NCBI RefSeq assembly: GCF_001426545.1
Contig: NZ_LMEZ01000007.1
Location: 207,474-271,473, forward strand
Direction of reading: 5' to 3'
DNA from: Mycobacterium sp. Root135
GTDB taxonomy: Bacteria > Actinomycetota > Actinomycetes > Mycobacteriales > Mycobacteriaceae
DNA: 64,000 bases
Shown piece after piece: positions 1-8,118 of this stretch. The notes under the pieces were generated by a model, which saw nothing but the letters and a program-made list of their open reading frames with translations, had not been told where the DNA came from and did no database searches. Position 1 is the first letter of the stretch. Every line of letters begins with the position of its first letter. The translations under genes and the position numbers were made by a program.

Positions 1-244
1 CCAGCCGGTCGGCCAACCGCAGGGCGTAGCCCTCGGCCAGGCCCTGGCGTGACCCGAATTCGTTGTAGATGGTTTGACGGCTGATACCGGCCGCCTTGGC
101 GACGTCGGTCAGCGTGATGGACGACCAGTCCCTGACCAGGAGCATGTCCCGCATGCCGTCGAGGATCGAACCGCGGAGCAGAACTCGCGACGCCTCGGCG
201 TACGGCACGCGCGCGGCCGTACGCCGGTCGGTCGGACTGTTCAT
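1..244 (-). CDS. alkX: TetR-family regulator, AlkX-like (3' part cut by the window edge)
   Basis: The first 81 codons are present, starting at an ATG at 244 and running off the left edge. The helix-turn-helix lies at about residues 45-65 (ITLTDVAKAAGISRQTIYNE), a textbook TetR DNA-binding domain. The ligand-binding domain is outside the window. It lies directly downstream of rubB on the same strand, the position held by Rv3249c, which represses the alkane hydroxylase operon in mycobacteria. Its likely role is fatty-acid- or alkane-responsive repression of alkB-rubA-rubB, possibly through the inverted repeat at 1936-1952. The family and context are clear; the ligand cannot be judged from the part present. 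Confidence 0.88.
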   Translation of the reverse strand, partial: MNSPTDRRTAARVPYAEASRVLLRGSILDGMRDMLLVRDWSSITLTDVAKAAGISRQTIYNEFGSRQGLAEGYALRLADRL

Positions 245-273
245 ACGCGCGAGACTATCGGTTCGAGGGGCGG

Positions 274-453
274 TCAACCCCGTGCAACCTCGACCATCTC
301 GAAGTCCGACTTCGCCGCGCCGCAGTCCGGGCAACTCCAGTCCTCGGGGATGTCGTCCCAACGGGTGCCCGGGGCGATGCCGTCCTCGGGCCACCCCTTC
401 TCCTCGTCGTATTCGAAACCGCACTGCACGCAGACGAACAGCTTGTAATTCAT
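274..453 (-). CDS. rubB: rubredoxin, AlkG2 type (RubB)
   Basis: This 59-residue single-domain rubredoxin carries two iron-ligand motifs, CVQCG at residues 8-12 and CPDCG at 41-45. It has the regular spacing of AlkG2-type rubredoxins, the type known to pass electrons to AlkB. The ATG at 453 overlaps the rubA stop as ATGA, so translation is probably coupled. A longer upstream start would add residues unlike a rubredoxin and is rejected. It follows rubA and alkB, as in Rv3250c. It should act in the cytoplasm as the electron carrier from a rubredoxin reductase to the membrane hydroxylase; no reductase gene is present in the window. Confidence 0.95.
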   Translation of the reverse strand: MNYKLFVCVQCGFEYDEEKGWPEDGIAPGTRWDDIPEDWSCPDCGAAKSDFEMVEVARG

Positions 454-623
454 GTCGTCACTCCCAGTTCTTCGAAGTCGATCTTCTCCCGAACCGCACA
501 GTCCGGGCAGCACCAGTCGTCGGGCACGTCACTCCACGACGTCCCCGGCGGAAAGCCTTCGCGGGGAGCACCTTTCACTTCGTCGTAGACGTAATCGCAG
601 CCGGGGCAACGGTAGGCGCTCAT
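450..623 (-). CDS. rubA: rubredoxin, AlkG1 type (RubA)
   Basis: This is a 57-residue rubredoxin with CPGCD at residues 6-10 and CPDC at 39-42. The second knuckle is followed by AVREKIDF rather than G-x-x-K. That arginine-containing insertion marks AlkG1-type rubredoxins, which in other alkane degraders do not replace AlkG in hydroxylation, so its partner may differ from that of RubB. The ATG at 623 overlaps the alkB stop by four bases and its own stop overlaps the rubB start, giving a tightly coupled alkB-rubA-rubB unit. It corresponds to Rv3251c. Confidence 0.94.
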   Translation of the reverse strand: MSAYRCPGCDYVYDEVKGAPREGFPPGTSWSDVPDDWCCPDCAVREKIDFEELGVTT

Positions 624-1879
624 TGGGCGGTCCCATACTTGGCCATCACCTTGTCGCGCACCCGGGGATGGATGTTGACCCGACTGATGTCGCCGTCGTA
701 GTGCGCCAGCACGCGGTGGTCCATCACCTTGCGCCACAGCGGCGGAAAGTAGGTCAGTCCGATCATCGAGGCGTAGCCGCTTGGCAGGTTCGGCGCGCCG
801 TCCATGCTGCGCAGGGTCTGGTAGCGGCGGGTCGGGTTGGCGTGGTGGTCGCTGTGCCGCTGCAGGTGGTAGAGGAACAGGTTGGTCACCAAATGGTCTG
901 AGTTCCAACTGTGTTCGGGCCCGCACCGTTCGTAGCGTCCGCTGGCGGGCCTACCTTCTCTTCGCGCAAGCGGCTCATCAACCTTCTGCCGGAGCAGCCC
1001 GTAGTGCTCGAGGTAGTTGACGGTCTCCAACAACGCGAAGCCGAACACAGCCGAGATCACGACGTAGGGAATGAGTGCGACGCCGAAGTACGCGATCAGC
1101 GCGCCGTAGAGCACCACCGACATCGCCCAGGCGTTCAGGACGTCGTTGGACGGGTGCCAGGGACTCTTGTCGAGTCGACGCAACCGCGCCGCCTCGAGCT
1201 TCCACGACGACGTCAGGCTTCCCCACACACTGCGCGGCAAGAACTCCCAGAACGTCTCGCCGAATCGGGCCGACGCGGGGTCCTCCGGTGTCGCGACGCG
1301 TACGTGGTGGCCTCGGTTGTGCTCGATGAAGAAGTGGCCGTAGCACGTCTGCGCCAGGGTGATCTTGCTCAGCCAGCGTTCGAGAGTGTCCTTCTTGTGC
1401 CCCAATTCGTGCGCGGTGTTGATGCCGACGCCGCCCATCATTCCGACTGACAGCGCCAGCCCGATCTTGGCCGGCCATCCCAACGATCCGTCGATGCCGA
1501 GCCATCCGAGGTCGGACGCCGTGAACAGATAGGCCCCGAGGACCACGGTCAGGTACTGGAAGGGGATGAAGCTGTAGGTGCAGTAGCGGTAGTACTTGTC
1601 GTTCTCCAACCGCTCCATCACCGCGTCCGGAGGGTTCTCTCCGTCGGGGCCGTAGCGCCGATCCAGCAGGGGCAGGACGACGTAGACCAGGATCGGGCCG
1701 ATCCAGAAGGGCACCTGCGCGGCGGCGTGCCAGCCAAGGTGGTTGAGCGCCCACACCACCGGCAGCATCACCAACACCGCGGTCGGCACGATCAGCCCCA
1801 TCAGCCACAGATACCGCTTCTTGTCCCGCCATCGATCGACCGGAACCGTGCCGTCCGCGGATTCCACGTGTGTCGTCAC
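620..1879 (-). CDS. alkB: membrane alkane 1-monooxygenase AlkB
   Basis: This 419-residue integral membrane non-haem di-iron hydroxylase performs terminal oxidation of medium-chain alkanes to 1-alkanols using O2 and rubredoxin electrons. All histidine boxes are present: HELGH at 157-161, EHNRGHH at 186-192, the AlkB signature NYLEHYG at 288-294, and LQRHSDHHA at 339-347. Hydrophobic helices lie at about 25-45, 55-72, 105-125, 135-155 and 250-285. The GTG start at 1879 is preceded by GGAGGTGAA at good spacing. It is the first gene of the alkB-rubA-rubB(-alkX) operon, with a candidate promoter and operator just upstream. Length and motifs match Rv3252c. Confidence 0.97.
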   Translation of the reverse strand: MTTHVESADGTVPVDRWRDKKRYLWLMGLIVPTAVLVMLPVVWALNHLGWHAAAQVPFWIGPILVYVVLPLLDRRYGPDGENPPDAVMERLENDKYYRYCTYSFIPFQYLTVVLGAYLFTASDLGWLGIDGSLGWPAKIGLALSVGMMGGVGINTAHELGHKKDTLERWLSKITLAQTCYGHFFIEHNRGHHVRVATPEDPASARFGETFWEFLPRSVWGSLTSSWKLEAARLRRLDKSPWHPSNDVLNAWAMSVVLYGALIAYFGVALIPYVVISAVFGFALLETVNYLEHYGLLRQKVDEPLARREGRPASGRYERCGPEHSWNSDHLVTNLFLYHLQRHSDHHANPTRRYQTLRSMDGAPNLPSGYASMIGLTYFPPLWRKVMDHRVLAHYDGDISRVNIHPRVRDKVMAKYGTAQ

Positions 1880-1919
1880 CGCTTCACCTCCATGTGAGTG
1901 CCATCACCAGCTGCGGTTG

Positions 1920-1952
1920 ACTATAACCGCCTATTTGTCTGGCGTCTAGACA
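1920..1952 (-). promoter_or_regulatory. candidate alkB promoter with overlapping inverted-repeat operator
   Basis: Reading the minus strand, TAGACG (1948-1943) and TATAGT (1925-1920) are 17 bases apart and resemble SigA -35 and -10 boxes. An inverted repeat, TGTCT-N7-AGACA (1936-1952), covers the -35 box. A repressor bound there would block RNA polymerase, and the TetR protein encoded at the end of the operon is the obvious candidate. The boxes and repeat are seen directly; binding is inferred. Confidence 0.55.
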
Positions 1953-1981
1953 TGAAGGCATTGTTTGTAAAGACGCGGGGG

Positions 1982-3454
1982 CTACACCTCAGCGGCTTCG
2001 CGTTGACCGAGAACCGACTTGCGGCGGCCGTAGAGCAGGTACACCGCCACACCGACGACCATCCAGATGCCGAAGCGGATCCACGTCAACCCCGTGAGGT
2101 TCAACATCAGCCACACGCACGCCACGATCGACACGATCGGCAACAGGGGCACCAGCGGCGCCCGGAAGCCGCGCTCGAGGTCCGGTCTCTTCTTGCGCAG
2201 CACGATCACCCCTGCCGACACCAGCACGAACGCAAAGAGCGTTCCGACGTTGACCATCTCCTCCAGACGGTCGATCGGGAACACCGAAGCAGCGAGCGCG
2301 ACGACGACCCCGACGAGCACCGTGATGCGCACCGGCGTTCCCCGAGAACCGGTCTTGGCGAGTTGCCGCGGCAGCAGCCCGTCGCGCGACATCGCGAACA
2401 GCACCCTGATCTGGCCGAGCAGCAGCACCATCACCACCGTGGTCAAGCCGGCCAAGGCGCCGATCGAAATCACGGTGGCCGCCCAGTCGACGCCGTTGGC
2501 GGAGAAGGCGGACGCCAGGTTGGCCTGCCCGTCGGGGCCCGTCTTGAGGTCGGTGTAGGACACCATTCCCGACAGCACCACCGTCACCGCGACGTACAGC
2601 GTCGTCACGATCCCCAACGAATAGAGGATGCCGCGCGGCACGTCGCGCTGCGGATTCTTGGTCTCCTCCGCCGTGGTGGCCACGATGTCGAAACCGATGA
2701 AAGCGAAGAACACGATCGAGGCGCCCGCCAGCAAGCCGTACCAGCCGTAGGTGCTGCCCTCGGCGCCGGTGATCAGCGAGAACACCGACTGGTCGATCCC
2801 AGACCCGGTCTCCCCGCCGGACTCGGCGGGCGGCACGTACGGCGAGTAGTTGGCCGCCTTGACGTAGAACGCACCGACGACGATGACCAACAGCACGACG
2901 GCCACCTTCACCGCGGTGATGACGGCGCTGACGTTGGACGACAGCTTCGTTCCCCGCGCCAACAACAGGCAGATCACGCCGATGATCAGCAGGGCGCCCC
3001 AGTCCAACGTGACGGGACCGAGGTCGACGGTGCCGCCGGAGAAACCGAACACGGTGCCCAGATACGACGACCACCCCTTGGCCACCACGGCCCCCGCCAC
3101 TGCGAACTCCAGAATCAGGTCCCATCCGATGATCCACGCCGTGAACTCGCCAAAGGTGGCGTAGGAGAAGGTGTATGCGCTTCCCGCCACGGGAACCGTC
3201 GAGGCGAACTCGGCGTAGCACAGCGCCGCCAGACCGCAGGTGACGGCGGCGATGACGAACGACACCGAGATGGCCGGGCCGGTCAGGTCGCCCGCCGTGG
3301 ACGCGGTGATGGTGAAGATGCCCGCGCCGATGACGACCGAGACGCCGAAGACGGTCAGATCACGCCAGGTCAAGTCCTTTCGAAGACGCGTGTCCGGCTC
3401 GTCGGTGTCGGCGATCGACTGCTCGACCGATTTGATACGCCACCGATCCGTCAT
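1982..3454 (-). CDS. APC-family amino acid permease (cationic amino acid transporter-like)
   Basis: This 490-residue protein has about 12 hydrophobic segments. It opens with the APC signature around residues 35-60 (LTVFGVSVVIGAGIFT), followed by a GPAISVSFVIAAV helix and the EFASTVPVAGSAYTFSY motif typical of CAT/YfnA-like transporters. It probably imports an amino acid with protons; the substrate cannot be told from sequence. The ATG at 3454 has AAGGA about nine bases upstream. It sits upstream of alkB on the same strand with about 100 bases between, as Rv3253c does. A long open frame on the opposite strand is only a GC-rich shadow. Confidence 0.9.
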   Translation of the reverse strand: MTDRWRIKSVEQSIADTDEPDTRLRKDLTWRDLTVFGVSVVIGAGIFTITASTAGDLTGPAISVSFVIAAVTCGLAALCYAEFASTVPVAGSAYTFSYATFGEFTAWIIGWDLILEFAVAGAVVAKGWSSYLGTVFGFSGGTVDLGPVTLDWGALLIIGVICLLLARGTKLSSNVSAVITAVKVAVVLLVIVVGAFYVKAANYSPYVPPAESGGETGSGIDQSVFSLITGAEGSTYGWYGLLAGASIVFFAFIGFDIVATTAEETKNPQRDVPRGILYSLGIVTTLYVAVTVVLSGMVSYTDLKTGPDGQANLASAFSANGVDWAATVISIGALAGLTTVVMVLLLGQIRVLFAMSRDGLLPRQLAKTGSRGTPVRITVLVGVVVALAASVFPIDRLEEMVNVGTLFAFVLVSAGVIVLRKKRPDLERGFRAPLVPLLPIVSIVACVWLMLNLTGLTWIRFGIWMVVGVAVYLLYGRRKSVLGQREAAEV

Positions 3455-3498
3455 ATTTATTCATCCTTTTCAGTTGGTGTGACCGGGAACATACCCAC

Positions 3499-3504
3499 TA
3501 CCGT
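3499..3504 (+). promoter_or_regulatory. candidate -10 box, leaderless start of the FAD oxidoreductase gene
   Basis: TACCGT ends seven bases before the ATG at 3512. That spacing puts transcription start at or next to the start codon, and there is no ribosome binding site. This fits a leaderless mRNA. No clear -35 box is visible. Confidence 0.4.
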
Positions 3505-3511
3505 CCAACGA

Positions 3512-4924
3512 ATGGGCAATCACGCAATAGTCATCGGCGGAAGTCTCGCCGGGCTCTGCGCGGCCAGGGTGCTGTCGGACTTCTACGACCGCGTCACGAT
3601 CTACGAACGCGACGCACTTCCCGGCCAGCCCGACAACCGCACCGCAGTGCCGCAGGGTCGACACGTGCATCTGCTGATGGCCCGCGGAGCGGCGGAATTC
3701 GAAGGACTGTTTCCCGGTCTGCTCGACGACATGGTGGCCGCGGGCGTCCCGAAACTGGAGAACCGGCCAGACTGCATTCACTTCGGCGCCGCCGGGCACG
3801 TGCTGGGCACCAACACCACGCTCAAGCGGGAATTCACCGCCTACGTGCCGAGCCGACCCCACTTGGAATGGCAGATCCGCCAACGCGCGCTGGCCATCCC
3901 GAACGTCGACCTGGTGCACGCCAGCGTCGCCGAGTTGCGATACGACGCCAACGAACGACGCGTCAAGGGCGTCCTCCTCGACGCGGGCGACCCAGCCAGC
4001 GCGGTCGCCGCCGACCTGGTGGTCGACGCCACCGGCCGTGGCACCCGGTTGCCGGCTTGGCTGGAACAGTGGGGCTTCGGACGGCCGACGGAGGACAAGG
4101 TCGACGTCGGCATCGACTATGCGACGCATAGGGTCCGCATCCCCGCCGACGCCATCGTGGAGAAGGTGGTGGTCGCCGGCGCATCCCGCGAGCAACCCGT
4201 CGGCCTCGGCATGCTGCTGTACGAGGACGGACTGTGGAGTGCGACGTCGTTCGGCACCGGAAGGGTGCCTCCGCCGCAGAGCTTCGCCGAGATTTGCGAC
4301 GTGGCCGACGCTCTGCTGCCGCCCCACCTCAGCGGGGCGCTCCGCGCGGGGGAACCCGTGGGCGCCATGGCCTTTCACAAGTATCCCGCAAGTAAGTGGC
4401 GCCGCTACGACCAGATGGACCGCTTCCCCACCGGGGTCATCCCCTTCGGCGATGCCGTGGTCAGTTTCAACCCGACCTACGGCCAGGGCATGACGATGAC
4501 GTCGATTCAGGCGGCCAACCTGCGGTCGGTGTTGCAGTCCGGGACGACCGACATCGCTGGTGAGCTGTCGCGTGCGACGAAGAAGACCACTTGGCCGGTG
4601 TGGACGATGAACGCCATCGGCGACGTCACGATGCACAACGCCACCGCCGACGACGCGCCGTGGTGGTACATGACGGTCGGCAATCTCTTCGAACAGTTCC
4701 TCGGCGCGGCGGAGACGGACGCCGACCTTGCCGAGTGGTTCCTACGACGGTTCAGCCTGCTTGACAGTCTGTACATGGTGCCGGATGCCACGACGCTGGG
4801 CCGGACGGTGCGGCACAACATGGGCTTGCTGCTGTCCGAGAAGTACGGCCGGGCCAAGACATACGTCCGGACCAAGCGGGCTAATTCCTCAGTGCGCGAT
4901 CGAGATCCGGCTCCAAGTAGATGA
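3512..4924 (+). CDS. FAD-dependent oxidoreductase (Rv3254-like)
   Basis: This 470-residue flavoprotein has an N-terminal Rossmann motif, AIVIGGSLAGLCAARVL (residues 5-21), a second FAD motif DLVVDATGRGTRLPAWLE near 170, and a GD region, GVIPFGDAVVSFNPTYGQG near 315, typical of aromatic-ring hydroxylase-like flavoproteins. The substrate is unknown. The ATG at 3512 follows a -10 box by seven bases, so the mRNA is probably leaderless. An upstream in-frame extension exists only as antisense of the permease and is rejected. The gene converges on the cation transporter gene and their 3' ends overlap by 44 bases. Confidence 0.88.
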   Translation: MGNHAIVIGGSLAGLCAARVLSDFYDRVTIYERDALPGQPDNRTAVPQGRHVHLLMARGAAEFEGLFPGLLDDMVAAGVPKLENRPDCIHFGAAGHVLGTNTTLKREFTAYVPSRPHLEWQIRQRALAIPNVDLVHASVAELRYDANERRVKGVLLDAGDPASAVAADLVVDATGRGTRLPAWLEQWGFGRPTEDKVDVGIDYATHRVRIPADAIVEKVVVAGASREQPVGLGMLLYEDGLWSATSFGTGRVPPPQSFAEICDVADALLPPHLSGALRAGEPVGAMAFHKYPASKWRRYDQMDRFPTGVIPFGDAVVSFNPTYGQGMTMTSIQAANLRSVLQSGTTDIAGELSRATKKTTWPVWTMNAIGDVTMHNATADDAPWWYMTVGNLFEQFLGAAETDADLAEWFLRRFSLLDSLYMVPDATTLGRTVRHNMGLLLSEKYGRAKTYVRTKRANSSVRDRDPAPSR

Positions 4925-5801
4925 CCGTTGCCGCGGGTACCGCGGCGCGGATCGCCGCCTCGGCGGCGTCGATGGTCGCGGCCACGGTGGCCAGGTCGGT
5001 CTTCGGAGCGAGCGAGATCTTCGCACCGACCAGCATGTCGTCCGGACCCATGTACTGCGTCCGCAAATGAATCACGCGGTCGACGTGGGCGGTCTGCTCC
5101 AGCGCGGATCTGATCGCCTCGTCCTCCCGAGGCGTGGCGCCCTCACCGATGAGAGCGCTGTGCATCTCGACCATCAGGATGACGGCGATCACCGCCAGCA
5201 GCCCACCGATGCAGAGCGTGCCGACGCCGTCCCAGACCGGGTTGCCGGTGAGGACCGTCAGACCGACGCCGGCCAGGGCGAACGCGAGACCGATGAGCGC
5301 GCCGGTGTCCTCCAAGAGCACGACGGGCAACTCGGGGTTGCGCGAGCTCCGGATGAAACGCCACCAACTGCCGGTCCCCTTGAGCGGCCGCGACTCCACC
5401 ATCGCCGTCCGAAAGCTGTAGGACTCCAAGCAGATTGCAACGCCCAGAATGGCTATGGCCACCACCGGTGACGTCAGCTCGTGGGGGTCGACGATCTTCT
5501 CGTATCCCTCGTACATGGCGAAGGCGGCACCGAGGGAGAACAACACCAGCGCCACCACGAACGAGTAGAAGTAGCGGCTTCGGCCGTACCCGAACTGGTG
5601 CAACGCGTCGGGCTTCTTGGCCGCCTCCCGCTGTCCCCACAGCAACAGACCTTGGTTGGACGTGTCGGCGACGGAGTGCACGGCCTCCGCAAGCATTGAC
5701 GAGCTGCCCGTGATCACGAACCCGATGAACTTGGCCGCCGCGATGCCCGCGTTGGCGAGCAGTGCGGCGACGATCGCGCGCTTACTTCCCGATGCCGACA
5801 T
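4881..5801 (-). CDS. cation diffusion facilitator, SLC30A9/ZnT9-like branch
   Basis: This is a 306-residue metal-transporter-like protein. Transmembrane helix 2 carries HSVADTSNQ, the HxxxD site. The matching site in helix 5 reads LLEDTGALIGLAF, the acidic variant found in SLC30A9-type family members rather than the usual HxxxD. The C-terminal domain from about 205 has the ferredoxin-like cytoplasmic fold pattern. The ATG at 5801 is chosen because AGAAGAG lies just upstream and the protein then begins MSASGSKRAI; earlier in-frame codons overlap manA. It follows manA after 13 bases. This gene is not in the M. tuberculosis arrangement. The transported ion is unknown. Confidence 0.88.
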   Translation of the reverse strand: MSASGSKRAIVAALLANAGIAAAKFIGFVITGSSSMLAEAVHSVADTSNQGLLLWGQREAAKKPDALHQFGYGRSRYFYSFVVALVLFSLGAAFAMYEGYEKIVDPHELTSPVVAIAILGVAICLESYSFRTAMVESRPLKGTGSWWRFIRSSRNPELPVVLLEDTGALIGLAFALAGVGLTVLTGNPVWDGVGTLCIGGLLAVIAVILMVEMHSALIGEGATPREDEAIRSALEQTAHVDRVIHLRTQYMGPDDMLVGAKISLAPKTDLATVAATIDAAEAAIRAAVPAATVIYLEPDLDRALRN

Positions 5802-5814
5802 CGTCGAACTCTTC

Positions 5815-7041
5815 TCAGATGCCCACGGTGGCACGGAACAACGCCGACGGCTGGTCGGCCACCAGACGGATGGGTCCGTCGTCGGCGGCCACCCAAGCGG
5901 CGGCGCCACGGTCGAGGGTCAGCACACTCGACTTCCCGTGCACCTGCACCGAGCCCTCGGTGCACAACAACACTTGAGGGCCGTCGTGACGCGAGGGTGC
6001 GTCGATCTCGTGGCCGAGGTCGGCGCCGTCGAGGCGCAGCAACGAGACCGCGAACTCGGGTGCCGGCGTGTCGTAGACGATCTCGATTCCCTCGCGCGTG
6101 GACCGCGGCCGCAGCAGGGATTCGTCGGTCGGGGTGAAGTCGAGGACGCGAAGCAACTCGGGCACGTCGACGTGCTTGGGAGTCAAACCACCGCGCAGCA
6201 CATTGTCGGAGTTCGCCATCACTTCGAAGCCGACGCCGTGCAGGTAGGCGTGAAGATTGCCGGCGGGCAAGTAAATGCCCTCCCCCGCCGCGAGGCTGAT
6301 CCGGTTGAGCAGCAGGGCGGCCAACACGCCGGCGTCGCCAGGGTACAGCTCACCCAGCTGCAGTGCGGTCTTCGCCTCATTGGCGAATTCCGTTGCGCCC
6401 GAACGTAGATAGGTGACGGCGCCGTCCAACACCAGCGGCACCAGCACGTCGAGGTCGGCCTGCGGTGCGGTGATCCAGGTCGTGAACAGTGCGCGCAAAC
6501 CGTCGGCGTCGGCCTGCCCGGAGAGCAGGTTGACGAAGGGGTCGAGGTCCGCCACCGTCAGCGCGCGCAGCAGCTCGATGCTGCGTGCGACCGGACGGAA
6601 TCCCGCCAGCGCCTCGAAGGGACCGAGGGCGACCAGCAGCTCGGGCTTGTGGCTCCGGTCGCGGTAGTTCCTGATGGGTGCCGAGATCGGGATGTGGAGG
6701 CGATCCTCGCGGGCGAAGCCCTCCATTGCCTGCTCGGCACTGGGGTGCGCCTGCAGTGACAGAGGCTCCTCGGCTGCGAGCACCTTGGCGAGGAACGGCA
6801 GCGCGTCGCCGAACCTCTCTCGGGTGGCGGCTCCCAATTGGCCCTCGGGATCAGCGGTGATGGTGTCGAGCAGCGACCGCTCGCCGCCGTCGCCTTCGAG
6901 CCGGGCGGGGTCGCCGGGGTGGGCACCCAACCAGAGTTCGGCCTCGGGATGCGGTGTGGGGCTGCGCCTTCCGGTGAATTCGGCGATGGCAGTGTGGGAG
7001 CCCCATGCGTAGGTGCGCAGCGCACCGCGTAACACGTCCAC
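5815..7041 (-). CDS. manA: mannose-6-phosphate isomerase, type I
   Basis: This 408-residue zinc enzyme interconverts fructose-6-phosphate and mannose-6-phosphate, the entry to GDP-mannose. Visible family motifs are SLQAHPSAEQAMEGF (zinc-binding Gln and His, about 95-110), KPELLVALGPFEAL near 135, GIYLPAGNLHAYLHG near 250, and NSDNVLRGGLTPKHVDVPEL near 275. The start is a GTG at 7041. Three bases separate it from the upstream SIS-domain gene, so the two are probably co-transcribed with manB. It corresponds to Rv3255c. Its product feeds mannolipids, lipoarabinomannan and, in this genome, probably the polysaccharide locus further right. Confidence 0.96.
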   Translation of the reverse strand: MDVLRGALRTYAWGSHTAIAEFTGRRSPTPHPEAELWLGAHPGDPARLEGDGGERSLLDTITADPEGQLGAATRERFGDALPFLAKVLAAEEPLSLQAHPSAEQAMEGFAREDRLHIPISAPIRNYRDRSHKPELLVALGPFEALAGFRPVARSIELLRALTVADLDPFVNLLSGQADADGLRALFTTWITAPQADLDVLVPLVLDGAVTYLRSGATEFANEAKTALQLGELYPGDAGVLAALLLNRISLAAGEGIYLPAGNLHAYLHGVGFEVMANSDNVLRGGLTPKHVDVPELLRVLDFTPTDESLLRPRSTREGIEIVYDTPAPEFAVSLLRLDGADLGHEIDAPSRHDGPQVLLCTEGSVQVHGKSSVLTLDRGAAAWVAADDGPIRLVADQPSALFRATVGI

Positions 7042-7044
7042 TGG

Positions 7045-8118
7045 CTAACCTCGGACCAATCGCAGGTACACCGCGGCCATCTCGAAGCGCACGGCCAAGA
7101 TCACGAGTTGCTGCTCACGGCGTCCACTCGGACGGGACACCACGTCCTCACCGACGTCGTCGGCGCTGACCACGTCGACGTCGTCATAACCACTGAGTGC
7201 CGCAACCATCGCAGGTCGTTCTTCGTCGGTGGCGAACACCATGGCTCGCACCCGCTTGGCCTGCGGACCGTCGATCTCGTCGTCGTGGAAGATCGACGAC
7301 TCGTAGTTGGTTGAGCCGCTCGACAATCCACGGCGCAGCGCAGTCATGACGTCGGCAAGGCCGACCGCGGCCGCTGGCCGTTGGGCGACGCGAAGCAAGA
7401 TCGACGCGGCATGCCTGGCGAGCGCCACGCTCGCCGCGTTGCCACCGGCCAGGACGACGTCGCGGTCCGACATCCGCTCAGCCAGGGACTTGGCCGGGTT
7501 GGTGAACAGGTCGCGGCCGGCGCTGTTGCGCAGGGTCTCGGCGTCCAGCGCGTCGGCCACCTCGGCGAGGTCGACGCTCATCCCCGGAAGCACGACGTGC
7601 AGGACGGCCAGGCCGACGGCGAGATAGCGGACCAGCGCGAACTCGTCGGACACCAGAAGCCGTGGCGCCAACACCACCGCCTTGCCCGCCGCCACCTCGC
7701 GGAGCGGACCTTCGTCGGGTGCGGCCACGACAACTCTTGCGCCACGACGGATTCCGCTGGCGGCCGTGGCCACCAGCACCGGATCGGCGGCGTCGTCACC
7801 GGCGACGATCATGACGTCGAGCGCACCGATCCACGGTGGCACCTCGGACGCCACCACGATCGGCGCCCCGGTCGATCCACCGAATGCGGCGGCGAGCATC
7901 GCGCCAGCACCCTCGGCGGCGCCCCGGGTGGCCACCCAGATCACGGTGCGCGGTGGGTGATCCCCGTGGAGCGACGCCAGGGCGCCCTCCTCGAGTGCGG
8001 CGGCGGTGGCCCGCATCTGTGCACCCGCCATCGACGCCGCACGCAGCAAACCCTCTCGGTCAGCCGCCAGCAGGCCCTCGACGTCGTCGAGGTCGATGGT
8101 CGCGTGCGGAGCGCTCAC
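7045..8118 (-). CDS. SIS-domain phosphosugar isomerase-like protein (Rv3256c-like)
   Basis: This 357-residue protein resembles bifunctional phosphoglucose/phosphomannose isomerases. It has an N-terminal SIS-like half (PRTVIWVATRGAAEGAGAML near 55) and a C-terminal half with a GSTNYESSIFHDDEIDGPQ segment near 285. Activity has not been clearly assigned for this mycobacterial family. The GTG start at 8118 overlaps the manB stop as GTGA, and the gene lies between manB and manA, suggesting a role in mannose-phosphate metabolism. Longer in-frame starts give an arginine-rich antisense-like extension and are rejected. Confidence 0.82.
   Translation of the reverse strand: MSAPHATIDLDDVEGLLAADREGLLRAASMAGAQMRATAAALEEGALASLHGDHPPRTVIWVATRGAAEGAGAMLAAAFGGSTGAPIVVASEVPPWIGALDVMIVAGDDAADPVLVATAASGIRRGARVVVAAPDEGPLREVAAGKAVVLAPRLLVSDEFALVRYLAVGLAVLHVVLPGMSVDLAEVADALDAETLRNSAGRDLFTNPAKSLAERMSDRDVVLAGGNAASVALARHAASILLRVAQRPAAAVGLADVMTALRRGLSSGSTNYESSIFHDDEIDGPQAKRVRAMVFATDEERPAMVAALSGYDDVDVVSADDVGEDVVSRPSGRREQQLVILAVRFEMAAVYLRLVRG

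Noticed and set aside
1898..3511. Very long plus-strand open frame running antisense through the permease gene into the FAD oxidoreductase
   Set aside because: It is Asp/Arg/His/Gln-rich shadow translation of a GC-rich minus-strand gene. The real protein begins at ATG 3512 with a clear FAD motif.
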